6,004 nt of DNA from CAIVAT01 sp037139855 (GCA_037139855.1 JBAXFM010000306.1:1-6004); one strand, 5' to 3'. Counted from the first letter of the stretch, positions 1 through 6,004 are shown. Numbers and translations: made by a program. Notes: a model not told the origin generated them from the sequence alone.

Positions 1-41
1 CCGCAGAGAACCGCTAAGGGAAACCGCAGAGAACCGCTAAG
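1..41. repeat. Two direct copies of an 18-base CGCAGAG/CGCTAAG repeat
   Basis: The 18-base unit at 1-18 is repeated exactly at 24-41, a period of 23 bases. Each copy contains two related halves, ACCGCAGAGA-like and ACCGCTAAG-like. The array touches the left edge of the window, so more copies may lie outside. No reading frame is supported here. It resembles the purine-rich CGCAAAG/CGCAGAG intergenic repeats that I recall from many Bacteroidota genomes; that family link is from memory and not tested. Confidence 0.75.
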
Positions 42-70
42 TGTTATATTTCAACCGAATAGCTTTGAGG

Positions 71-102
71 AACTTTGCGCATTCTTTGCGTATCTCCGCG
101 GT
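71..102. repeat. Inverted partner of the 1-41 repeat
   Basis: The reverse complement of this stretch begins ACCGCGGAGATACGC and continues AAAGAATGCGCAAAG. It therefore resembles the 1-41 repeat (ACCGCAGAGAACCGCTAAG) on the opposite strand. Together the two form an imperfect palindrome of roughly 100 bases with a loop of about 30 bases. It lies upstream of the probable promoter at 155-162 and has no gene. A hairpin is possible, but it has no T-tract, so I do not call it a terminator. Confidence 0.55.
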
Positions 103-135
103 AAAAAGACTTTTGATACAGCCTCATTGTAGATT

Positions 136-162
136 TTGGTAATAAATTTTTGCGTAAATTTG
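136..162 (+). promoter_or_regulatory. Probable Bacteroidota-type promoter for the 198-1490 gene
   Basis: Positions 155-162 read TAAATTTG, an exact match to the Bacteroidota -7 consensus TAnnTTTG. A TTG at 136-138 could serve as the -33 element, although the 16-base spacer is at the short end. The implied transcription start is near 169, leaving a leader of about 30 bases before the TTG start codon at 198. The match is visible; use as a promoter is inferred. Confidence 0.45.
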
Positions 163-197
163 AAGAGATTGTTTCCCAGTTTTAAATTCTACAAGGG

Positions 198-1490
198 TTG
201 AAAATTCTGGACAATAAAACTTACCGGTGGTTCTGGATATTGCTTTTCCTGCTTCATGTTGCAGGCACTTCTTCTGTTGCCCAGAAACAATATAATTTTT
301 ATTATGGGAAGGTTATTGAATCGGGGAAGAAAACAGGGATTCCCGGCGTTAACCTGTCCATTGAAGGGAGGCGTATCGGCACGATAACCGATAAAACAGG
401 GGCGTTTTCATTTTTCATCGACAGCCTTCCTGCAACGCTGATTGTTAGTTACATCGGGTTTGAAACAAAAACCATCCTGCTCGATGCCACTTCTTTTACA
501 CTGACCCTTTATCTTACGCGAAAGGCCACAGAATTGCAGGAAGTAGAGATTAAAGCCAATGTGAATGAGGCATTTTTCAAGGATGAACACTACGCGGTAC
601 TTGACTATGAAATAGACAGCAACCTGGTTTATTTGCTGATTTTCAGACAATATTTGTCGAAAGCGGAACTGATTTGTAAAAGTCTGGAAGGCGATACTGT
701 TGCTACTTCGGGTCCACTCTATTTCAAACCTGAACGATTGTTCAGGGATTGCCTGGGCAATATGCATGTGCTCAGTCATGATTCAGGCTTCCAGGTATAT
801 CGCCAGGAAAAGCAGTTGCTTCTGATTCATTCGGTCAACCTGAAAAAATTTGATGATGTGCTTAAAAACTGTGTGGCTGCCACACCGGAAGTTTTGTTTT
901 TTCAGAAAGCCACGGATCACGGACTTGGAGTTGAGTATTTTGGCGTGAACCGGACAACGCTCATCAAAAATTCCATAACGCAAATCAGGGATGAGAAAAA
1001 AACAAAGATGCTGCGGCGCAATTCACAGGATGCGCAATTGCTGGGAAGCGCCATAATACCAAACGGGCGCGATGATTTTGTAACCTGGAACTATGTCCAT
1101 AAAATCCTTTACCGGCCCATCAAAACCGCGCTGTATCGGATTGGCGAGTATATCTGCATTTTTAACACGCCCGACCAGCAGATGGAGTTTTATGACATCG
1201 CCGGTAATTTTTCCTATAAACTCGCTTTAAAAATCGACCAGGTCAATGATGGCCGGTGGACCGGCGATGTATTGACAGATGAGGTGAGTGGCAAGGTTTA
1301 CACTGTTTTTACCCATAACGGAACATCCGTTGTATATGAGATAAATCTGAACAGCGGGATGTTGAAAAAGCGACTTTCCTTGTTACATTTGTATCCCGGG
1401 AAAGTGAGGGTATACAATAACTGGGTTTATTATTTGTATGATGTGGCCGGAGATCCGGATAATAAAATGTTGTACAGGCAGAAGTTATGA
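198..1490 (+). CDS. Secreted CarboxypepD_reg-like domain protein, C-terminal function unknown
   Basis: This is a 430-residue protein with an N-terminal signal peptide (charged residues 1-10, hydrophobic core about 11-22, likely cleavage after VA near residue 28). A carboxypeptidase-regulatory-like beta-sandwich follows at about 36-118, with the usual features GxPGVNLSIEG, GTITDKTGAFSF and LIVSYIGFET, ending in LQEVEI. That domain is best known as the N-terminal plug-side extension of SusC/TonB-dependent outer-membrane proteins. Here no TonB plug or barrel follows. Residues 120-430 are rich in short beta-strand-like segments (for example GKVYTVFTHNG and VRVYNNWVYYLYD) and could form a propeller-like fold; I do not recognise the family. 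The start is TTG: the upstream in-frame stop is at 183-185, no in-frame ATG lies in the signal peptide, and TTG keeps the signal intact. Expected location is the periplasm or cell surface. Binding or scaffolding is inference. Confidence 0.82.
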   Translation: MKILDNKTYRWFWILLFLLHVAGTSSVAQKQYNFYYGKVIESGKKTGIPGVNLSIEGRRIGTITDKTGAFSFFIDSLPATLIVSYIGFETKTILLDATSFTLTLYLTRKATELQEVEIKANVNEAFFKDEHYAVLDYEIDSNLVYLLIFRQYLSKAELICKSLEGDTVATSGPLYFKPERLFRDCLGNMHVLSHDSGFQVYRQEKQLLLIHSVNLKKFDDVLKNCVAATPEVLFFQKATDHGLGVEYFGVNRTTLIKNSITQIRDEKKTKMLRRNSQDAQLLGSAIIPNGRDDFVTWNYVHKILYRPIKTALYRIGEYICIFNTPDQQMEFYDIAGNFSYKLALKIDQVNDGRWTGDVLTDEVSGKVYTVFTHNGTSVVYEINLNSGMLKKRLSLLHLYPGKVRVYNNWVYYLYDVAGDPDNKMLYRQKL

Positions 1491-1495
1491 CTTAT

Positions 1496-1538
1496 ACCTC
1501 ATCCCCCTGACCCCTTCCCCTCAAGGGGAAGGGGAGAT
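1496..1538 (+). repeat. GC-rich palindromic element, copy 1
   Basis: The core is a perfect 10-base-pair stem, 1511-1520 with 1525-1534, closing a TCAA loop. It is preceded by ACCTCATCCCCCTGA. The element begins 5 bases after the TGA stop of the upstream gene. A second copy with the same layout sits after the methyltransferase stop on the minus strand (4675-4722). The stem is stable, but no T-tract follows, so it is not a classical terminator. It might act in mRNA 3'-end stability or attenuation between this gene and the one at 1563, or simply be a dispersed repeat. Confidence 0.75.
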
Positions 1539-1562
1539 AGTTTCACTAAAAACAAACAAGCC

Positions 1563-2246
1563 ATGGAAATCATTCAAAACGATCAAACGCAAATTCAACC
1601 TTCATTTCCGGAGCCAACGGTTTCCGGGGTATTCGGCCACAGCTGGGAAATACTGAAAAGTAAATTTCTGGAACTGTTGCTGGTCATGCTCATTCAAATG
1701 TTGCTTTCGGCCCCGATGGGAATGACAAGCATGATATTTAACCTACAGTACACAGGGGCCATGACTTCCGGAATTTTTAATATGATATATGTCTTGTTGA
1801 TCATGATACCGGTCAATTATGGTTGTTCATGGGTTTACCTGAAAGCAGTACGGGGAGAATCTTTTAAAGTTACCGACATTTTCTTCGCCTATCAGTCATT
1901 CGGGAATGTCCTCCTGGCCAATATCCTGGTTTTTTTAATTGTCGGCGCCGGATTCGTGATGCTGATCGTTCCCGGAATTATTTTTGCCTGCAAACTTTCG
2001 TTTGTTCCCTACCTGGTGATGGATGAAAAGATGGATGCGATCGATGCAGTAAAGAAAAGCTGGAATATGACCACCGGCCATGCCGGAACAATTTTCCTGA
2101 TGGGCATCGTAAGTTTCTTTGTGGCTTTGGGTGGTTTGATATGTTTTGGCGTAGGCATTTTTCCTGCTGCGATATGGATCAGTCTGGCATTTGCCGCAAT
2201 TTACATGGTGGTTGCCGCGAAGGTGAAACCGGAAGCCGCAGCATAA
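1563..2246 (+). CDS. DUF975-like multi-pass inner-membrane protein
   Basis: This is a 227-residue integral membrane protein of unknown biochemical role. After a soluble N-terminus of about 30 residues there are hydrophobic segments at about 36-58, 68-92, 115-148, 174-196 and 198-219, giving five or six membrane spans. The central motif is IVPGIIFACKLSFVPYLVMD (135-154) followed by AIDAVKKSWNMTTGH (159-173). That pattern, a proline-glycine break in a helix, then a conserved Y-x-x-x-D and an alpha-helix with KxSW, is typical of DUF975 and related glycerophosphodiesterase-membrane-domain-like proteins. The ATG at 1563 is chosen because it gives a short hydrophilic head before the first span. The gene lies 72 bases after the previous stop on the same strand. 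Co-transcription is possible, though the hairpin at 1511-1534 lies between them. It ends at the terminator starting at 2247. No catalytic residues are evident. Confidence 0.8.
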   Translation: MEIIQNDQTQIQPSFPEPTVSGVFGHSWEILKSKFLELLLVMLIQMLLSAPMGMTSMIFNLQYTGAMTSGIFNMIYVLLIMIPVNYGCSWVYLKAVRGESFKVTDIFFAYQSFGNVLLANILVFLIVGAGFVMLIVPGIIFACKLSFVPYLVMDEKMDAIDAVKKSWNMTTGHAGTIFLMGIVSFFVALGGLICFGVGIFPAAIWISLAFAAIYMVVAAKVKPEAAA

Positions 2247-2283
2247 AAAAAGGCTGTTTCATGTGAATTGAAACAGCCTTTTT
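2247..2283. terminator. Bidirectional rho-independent terminator between convergent genes
   Basis: A perfect 15-base-pair inverted repeat (2247-2261 with 2269-2283) encloses a 7-base loop. The core is GGCTGTTTCA / TGAAACAGCC. The plus strand ends in five T residues and the minus strand in seven. It starts directly after the TAA of the membrane-protein gene and lies 16 bases beyond the stop of the minus-strand peptidase gene, so it can serve both. The minus-strand T-tract overlaps the last bases of the plus-strand stop codon. Confidence 0.92.
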
Positions 2284-2299
2284 CAGTTGATGAAGAATA

Positions 2300-4495
2300 T
2301 TATTTTATCAGCGAAAGTTCATTGATCAGGTTGGTGGCGCCTGCATACTTATCGATGATAAAGAGCACGTACCGCACGTCCACATTGATGGTGCGCTGCA
2401 TGTCGGGTTCGAACATGATATCGCCGCTCATGGCTTCCCAGTTGCCGTCGAAGGCAAGGCCGATGAGCTGACCATCGCCATTGATTACCGGGCTTCCGGA
2501 GTTACCGCCGGTGATGTCGTTGGTGGTGAGAAAACAAACAACCAGTTCTCCGTTTTCACCATACTGTCCGTAATCTTTGGCCTGGAAGAGATCTTTCAGT
2601 TTCTTTTCCACGATAAACTCATCATTGGTGGGATCTTCCTTTTGCATGACTCCTTTCAGGGTGGTTACATAATCGTAATGAACGGCATCGGCAGGATAGT
2701 AATCAAGCACACTACCGTAGCTCATGCGCATGGTGGAGTTTGCATCAGGATATTTCACCAGTTTCGGGTTCATTTCACGTATTCCTGCAATAAACTGGCG
2801 GTTGGCTACTGCAATGTTTCCTCTGGCTTTGCCATAGGCAGCCATATATTTACCCATTGCCTCCTCCATTGATTTGGAAAGCTGCCATCCCAGGTCTTTT
2901 TTAAACACTTTCAGACTTGGTTTTTCGATAAACTTGTTTGCATTTGCGGGAGTTGCAAAAACAGAAGTTTCATATACAGCGTTGGCATATGCCGTAAAAT
3001 CGTTTTTATAATCCTTTTCGATGGTGGCAAAGACGGATGGTAATTCTTCCTTTGCAACATCTTTTGCGTACATCCGAAGCATTTCAGCCAGTGTTTTGCG
3101 GGCAATGGCCAGGTCAAATTCCTTGAAATGTTCTTTAACTGCTTCAGTTAATCCTTTCTGTGCTTCTTTGATGGCTTCTTTGTTTTTCTTTTCAAGTGCA
3201 CCCTGGAGACCACCAAACTGGTTTGCCATTTGCACTACATCAAGGCCACTACCGGCAAGATTTGCATAAAAGAACGGAATAGCCACTTTTTTCATGTCGG
3301 CATAGTTGGTTTGCAGGTTGTCAAGTACTTTGCCGTATTTTTTCTGGGTTGCTGGGCTTTTACTATACCAGGTCGTGAAGTCCTGTTCAATTATTTTTTT
3401 CTTGTCTTCAACTTTGTTGCGGACAAGCATGCGTTCCTGGCCAATAAAATTCTTCCAGGTATTGGCGATACCGGCATAGTTGGCGGCATAGGCAATTTTT
3501 ACCGCATTGTCCTGGTCCATTCTCTCCTTCATGATTTCAAGTTCTTTTCCGAAAAGCTTGATCAGTGTCGGATAAAAAATCTGGAGATTGTATTCAATGC
3601 CATAGGAGGTGAGGTAACGGGTTGTGGAGCCGGGGTAACCCCAGATCATGGCAAAGTCGTTTTTCTTGATGCCTTTCAGGCTGATGGGAAGATGGTACGA
3701 TGGTTTCAGCGGAACATTTTTCAGATCATATTTGGCCGGATTTCCTTCAGGATCAGTATATACCCGGAAGATGGAGAAGTCGCCGGTATGGCGTGGCCAC
3801 ATCCAGTTATCAGTATCGCCGCCGAATTTTCCGATGGATGAGGGAGGAGCGCCAACCAGACGCACATCTTTGAAGGTTTTAAAAACAAAGAGGTAATATT
3901 CATTTCCACCGTAAAATGACTTAACGGAGGCTTCGAATTTACCACCATCCTCGGCTCTTTTCTTTATTCTGGCTGATATTTCCTTTACTTTGCCGGCGCG
4001 GTCAGTCTCTTTCAGGGTATCAGAAAGAAAGGGAATAATGGAGTCGGTAACATTTTCGATCCGTTGGAGAAAAGAGGCACACATTTCTTCATTGGACAAT
4101 TCTTCAGTAAATGATTTTGCCCAGAAACCATTGGTGAGATAATCATGTTCGGGCGAACTGTGGTTCTGGATAGATCCATAACCGCAATGATGGTTTGTAA
4201 AAAGCAATCCCTGGGAGGAAACCAGTTCTGCCGTACAGAAAAAGCCACCCGTTGCTCCATTGCTTGATAAACCGACAATGGCATCTTTGAGGCTGTTATG
4301 GTTGATACTGTAAAGTTCCTCTGCTGTGAGGTGAAGACCCATCTTTTGCATGTCGACATAATTCAGTCGTTCGAGCAGCAAAGGAAGCCACATACCTTCA
4401 TCGGGTGGATTTTCGCCATAACTGAATGATCCGCCGGCCACAAAAAGGACCATCGCGATCAATACAAATTTTAATTTATTGAAACCTGTTTTCAT
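2300..4495 (-). CDS. S46 family dipeptidyl-peptidase, DPP7-type
   Basis: This is a 731-residue secreted serine exopeptidase that removes dipeptides from the N-terminus of peptides, probably in the periplasm. The length fits the S46 family (about 700-730). Residues 1 to about 26 are a signal peptide, followed by the family's DEGMW motif at 32-36. The chymotrypsin-like triad is visible: His103 in TNHHCGY, Asp239 in WMWPRHTGDF and Ser666 in GGNSGSPV. The spacings match known S46 enzymes. Asn230, Trp231, Asn345 and Asp683 occupy the positions that bind the substrate amino terminus in the enzyme DAP BII. The residue 18 after the serine is Gly684. In characterised enzymes Gly here goes with preference for hydrophobic P1 residues (DPP7), while Arg goes with Asp/Glu (DPP11). 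The alpha-helical cap lies roughly between 300 and 580. There is no type IX secretion C-terminal domain. Amino-acid scavenging from peptides is the likely role. Family is firm; specificity is inferred. Confidence 0.96.
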   Translation of the reverse strand: MKTGFNKLKFVLIAMVLFVAGGSFSYGENPPDEGMWLPLLLERLNYVDMQKMGLHLTAEELYSINHNSLKDAIVGLSSNGATGGFFCTAELVSSQGLLFTNHHCGYGSIQNHSSPEHDYLTNGFWAKSFTEELSNEEMCASFLQRIENVTDSIIPFLSDTLKETDRAGKVKEISARIKKRAEDGGKFEASVKSFYGGNEYYLFVFKTFKDVRLVGAPPSSIGKFGGDTDNWMWPRHTGDFSIFRVYTDPEGNPAKYDLKNVPLKPSYHLPISLKGIKKNDFAMIWGYPGSTTRYLTSYGIEYNLQIFYPTLIKLFGKELEIMKERMDQDNAVKIAYAANYAGIANTWKNFIGQERMLVRNKVEDKKKIIEQDFTTWYSKSPATQKKYGKVLDNLQTNYADMKKVAIPFFYANLAGSGLDVVQMANQFGGLQGALEKKNKEAIKEAQKGLTEAVKEHFKEFDLAIARKTLAEMLRMYAKDVAKEELPSVFATIEKDYKNDFTAYANAVYETSVFATPANANKFIEKPSLKVFKKDLGWQLSKSMEEAMGKYMAAYGKARGNIAVANRQFIAGIREMNPKLVKYPDANSTMRMSYGSVLDYYPADAVHYDYVTTLKGVMQKEDPTNDEFIVEKKLKDLFQAKDYGQYGENGELVVCFLTTNDITGGNSGSPVINGDGQLIGLAFDGNWEAMSGDIMFEPDMQRTINVDVRYVLFIIDKYAGATNLINELSLIK

Positions 4496-4674
4496 ACGTT
4501 GGAAGTGTTAAAAATTAAAGTTGAAGATTATGTGATTTCTTTGGTTTGTGGCTGATTAAACACGGATTGCAATATTAATAACTATTTCAGCAAGATGGCT
4601 GTTTTTTTGACCAACGGCGGATTTTCTCGATGATCGGTTTCATTTAACAGGTAAAATGGGTGGATTATTGTGTT
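4496..4674. other. AT-rich 5' region of the S46 peptidase gene
   Basis: No gene is supported here. The peptidase promoter should lie in this stretch on the minus strand. The best candidate -7 box is the minus-strand TAATATTG at 4577-4570, one mismatch from TAnnTTTG, with no convincing -33 partner, so I do not call it. Just upstream of the start codon, 4501-4511 (GGAAGTGTTAA) is identical to 5662-5672, ahead of the methyltransferase gene. Confidence 0.4.
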
Positions 4675-4722
4675 CACCTCTCTCCCCTTCTCCTTTAGGA
4701 GAAGGGGCCGGGGGTTGAGGTG
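4675..4722 (-). repeat. GC-rich palindromic element, copy 2
   Basis: Read on the minus strand this aligns with the element at 1496-1538 with few differences and one base of length difference. The inner stem is 4684-4693 with 4698-4707 (10 pairs, extendable by one), and outer arms CACCTC / GAGGTG at 4675-4680 and 4717-4722 can also pair. It starts 5 bases after the TAG stop of the methyltransferase gene. One stem pair differs from copy 1 on both sides (C-G in copy 1, T-A here), which keeps the pairing. No T-tract follows. Confidence 0.75.
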
Positions 4723-4727
4723 TGATT

Positions 4728-5654
4728 CTATAAATCTTTCGCAAACCTGAGAAAAACCCCCAGCGGAAGTTTACGTTTTGCCCGGTCGGGAAAGTAAAAT
4801 TCGCCGGACTGAAGTCCGGGTAGTGTTCCGAAACGTGTTTGAACCAGGTTTTCAGGAATCAGCGCTGAAAATCCCATGGAATATAAACTCAGCACAAAGA
4901 ACCCGTGCTCCGGTTCGAGCAATTGTTTGCAGATGGCAATAATTTCATCGATCGAATCTTCCAAAATCCATTTCTCTCCGTCAGGGCCCCTGCCATAAGC
5001 CGGCGGATCAAGGACAATGCCATCGTAGAGGTTGCCACGTTTTACTTCACGGCGAACAAAATTCATGGCATCTTCAACCACCCAGCGGATGTTGTCTAAC
5101 CCGCTGGCCTCCATCATCTCCTTGGCCCAGGTAATCACTGGTTTGACTGAGTCAACATGCACCACGTCTGCCCCGGCTGCCTTTGCGGCAAGAGAAGCGC
5201 CGCCGGTGTAGGCAAAGAGATTTAGGACCCGTGACACGTCAGTGGATGATTTTCGATTTTCGATTTTCGATTTTCGATTTATCTGTTCGTAAATGTAATT
5301 CCAGTTGATGGCTTGCTCCGGAAATACGCCGATATGGCCGAAAGCAGTCAGGCCGAGCCTGAAGTTCAGGTTCATCTGCCTGTACTTGTAGCAAATGGTC
5401 CACTGATCGGGCATCTTTGGTTTTCTGACCCAGGAGCCGCGTTCGTATTCATCACCGGCGGTTTTCTTACCCTTGACACGCACGTAACGGGCATGCGAGA
5501 TTTTTTCCCATTCGCTTTCGGGTAGCGATTTCTGCCATACAGCCTGAGGTTCCGGACGGATGAGGATGTATTTCCCGAACCGTTCCAGCTTTTCGCGGTT
5601 TCCGGTGTCGATGAGTTCGTATTCGGTCCAGTCGGTTGAAGTTAATATTTCCAT
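4728..5654 (-). CDS. Class I SAM-dependent methyltransferase, RlmI/COG1092-like
   Basis: This is a 308-residue cytoplasmic methyltransferase, probably acting on RNA. An N-terminal region (about 1-120) precedes a Rossmann-type catalytic domain. Motif I is VLNLFAYTGGASLAAKAAGA (143-162), the next acidic position is in VHVDS (165-169), an acidic residue of the adenine region is VVEDAMNF (192-199), and motif IV is LDPPAYGRGPDG (215-226). This arrangement is that of the Methyltrans_SAM/COG1092 group, which includes RlmI, the 23S rRNA m5C1962 enzyme. The protein is shorter than RlmI (about 396 residues) and I see no PUA domain, so the substrate is not assigned. Residues 126-136 (NRKSKIENRKS) are encoded by a 7-base tandem repeat and sit in the linker before motif I. 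The start ATG lies 48 bases after the cupin stop, suggesting a two-gene transcript with the cupin first. Confidence 0.85.
   Translation of the reverse strand: MEILTSTDWTEYELIDTGNREKLERFGKYILIRPEPQAVWQKSLPESEWEKISHARYVRVKGKKTAGDEYERGSWVRKPKMPDQWTICYKYRQMNLNFRLGLTAFGHIGVFPEQAINWNYIYEQINRKSKIENRKSSTDVSRVLNLFAYTGGASLAAKAAGADVVHVDSVKPVITWAKEMMEASGLDNIRWVVEDAMNFVRREVKRGNLYDGIVLDPPAYGRGPDGEKWILEDSIDEIIAICKQLLEPEHGFFVLSLYSMGFSALIPENLVQTRFGTLPGLQSGEFYFPDRAKRKLPLGVFLRFAKDL
5248..5280 (-). repeat. In-frame heptanucleotide tandem repeat inside the methyltransferase gene
   Basis: The 7-base unit GATTTTC (plus strand; GAAAATC in the coding strand) is repeated 4.7 times over 33 bases without interruption. 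All three frames of the repeat are open, and 33 bases is 11 codons, so the gene reads through. Because 7 is not a multiple of 3, a change of one unit shifts the frame. The two alternative frames meet stops at 5239-5241 (TGA) and 5222-5224 (TAA), both before SAM-binding motif I. Confidence 0.95.
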
Positions 5655-5663
5655 GAAGACAGG

Positions 5664-5696
5664 AAGTGTTAAGTGTTAAGTTTTAAGTGTTAAGTG
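5664..5696. repeat. Heptanucleotide tandem repeat between the cupin and methyltransferase genes
   Basis: The unit AAGTGTT is repeated 4.7 times over 33 bases, with one variant unit (AAGTTTT at 5678-5684). It fills most of the 48-base spacer between the cupin stop and the methyltransferase start, ending 9 bases before that start codon. It could affect translation initiation or transcript length of the downstream gene if its copy number changes; that is inference. Confidence 0.93.
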
Positions 5697-5702
5697 GAGG
5701 GG

Positions 5703-6004
5703 TTAGCCGGGTTTCGGGAGTTTATTCACCAGGATTCGGAGGGGGGTGTTGCCTTTGTTTGTCCAGGCTCGTTGGATTCCGGAGGGAACATAGATGGTGG
5801 TGTTTTCATTAGCAATGATCCTGTCGTTGTCAACCATTAGCGATCCGGTTCCTTCAATCACGAAAAAGACCACATCCATGGGCTGTGCATGCGGTTCCAT
5901 GCCTTCGCCTGGCTGCAGGGTGAGATGGATCAGTTCGTATTGACTGGATGTAAAGAGAATCCGGCCATCGAAGTTGAAGGGAACGCGGGGGGCGTTGTTT
6001 AAGG
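5703..6004 (-). CDS. Cupin-fold protein, 5' end beyond the window
   Basis: The frame is open from the right edge to the TAA at 5703-5705, giving 99 visible codons; the start lies outside. An internal ATG at 5898-5900 is unlikely to be the start, because the residues upstream (FDGRILFTSSQYELIHLTLQPGEG, in two parts around residue 20) continue the fold as normal cupin strands. The conserved core is PGEGMEPHAQPMD with VVFFVIEGTG just after it, followed by the second cupin motif VPSGIQRAWTN. Compared with the usual HxHxxxE and PxGxxH ligands, only the first His (visible residue 38) is kept; the others are Gln40, Asp43 and Arg78. It may therefore bind metal weakly or not at all and act as a small-molecule-binding or structural cupin. 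Substrate unknown. It is probably the first gene of a transcript with the methyltransferase. Confidence 0.8.
   Translation of the reverse strand, partial: LNNAPRVPFNFDGRILFTSSQYELIHLTLQPGEGMEPHAQPMDVVFFVIEGTGSLMVDNDRIIANENTTIYVPSGIQRAWTNKGNTPLRILVNKLPKPG

Noticed and set aside
1..41. A CRISPR array
   Set aside because: The two copies are separated by only 5 bases and have internal sub-repeats; there are no spacers and no cas genes.
191..197. ACAAGGG as a Shine-Dalgarno site for the TTG start
   Set aside because: It directly abuts the start codon with no spacing, and Bacteroidota usually do not depend on such sites.
408..983. Two minus-strand open frames (408-779 and 783-983)
   Set aside because: Both are opposite the 198-1490 gene, which has a signal peptide and a recognisable domain; they have no recognisable content.
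1438..1656. A 72-residue open frame bridging the first two plus-strand genes
   Set aside because: It overlaps the end of one gene, the palindromic repeat and the start of the next, and its middle is translated repeat.
3230..3841. A 203-residue open frame on the plus strand
   Set aside because: It lies wholly inside the S46 peptidase gene, which has clear catalytic motifs on the other strand. The translation shows no family features.
4684..4707. The GC-rich hairpin as a rho-independent terminator of the methyltransferase gene
   Set aside because: The stem is strong, but no run of T follows on the minus strand. I list it as a repeat and leave any termination role open.

Overview
The window looks like chromosomal DNA of a member of the Bacteroidota (Bacteroidia-like). 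The reasons are a secreted S46 dipeptidyl-peptidase, a carboxypeptidase-regulatory-like domain of the kind found on envelope proteins of this phylum, a TAnnTTTG-type promoter box, no Shine-Dalgarno sequence at a usable distance from the start codons I examined, and several short dispersed intergenic repeats. I see no insertion sequence, CRISPR array, tRNA, rRNA or prophage gene.

Layout. Positions 1-197 are non-coding: an inverted pair of CGCAGAG/CTTTGCG-type repeats, then a probable promoter. Two plus-strand genes follow. The first is a secreted protein with an N-terminal CarboxypepD_reg-like domain and a long unassigned C-terminal region (198-1490). The second is a multi-pass DUF975-like membrane protein (1563-2246). 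A bidirectional hairpin terminator (2247-2283) separates them from a convergent minus-strand gene for an S46 serine dipeptidyl-peptidase (2300-4495), whose specificity residue is glycine, as in DPP7. After a 232-base gap comes a minus-strand pair: a class I SAM-dependent methyltransferase related to RlmI/COG1092 (4728-5654), preceded in transcription order by a cupin-fold gene (5703 to beyond the right edge) whose metal ligands look degenerate.

The genes are ordinary envelope and housekeeping functions and do not form an obvious joint pathway. The peptidase probably releases dipeptides in the periplasm, and the two plus-strand genes encode envelope proteins. I do not see an undescribed multi-gene system here.

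The more interesting material is the small repeats. A 7-base tandem repeat lies inside the methyltransferase reading frame, where gain or loss of one unit would truncate the protein. A second 7-base array fills the cupin-methyltransferase junction. A GC-rich palindromic element occurs twice, each time 5-6 bases after a stop codon, in the same orientation relative to its gene and with a compensatory base-pair change in the stem.
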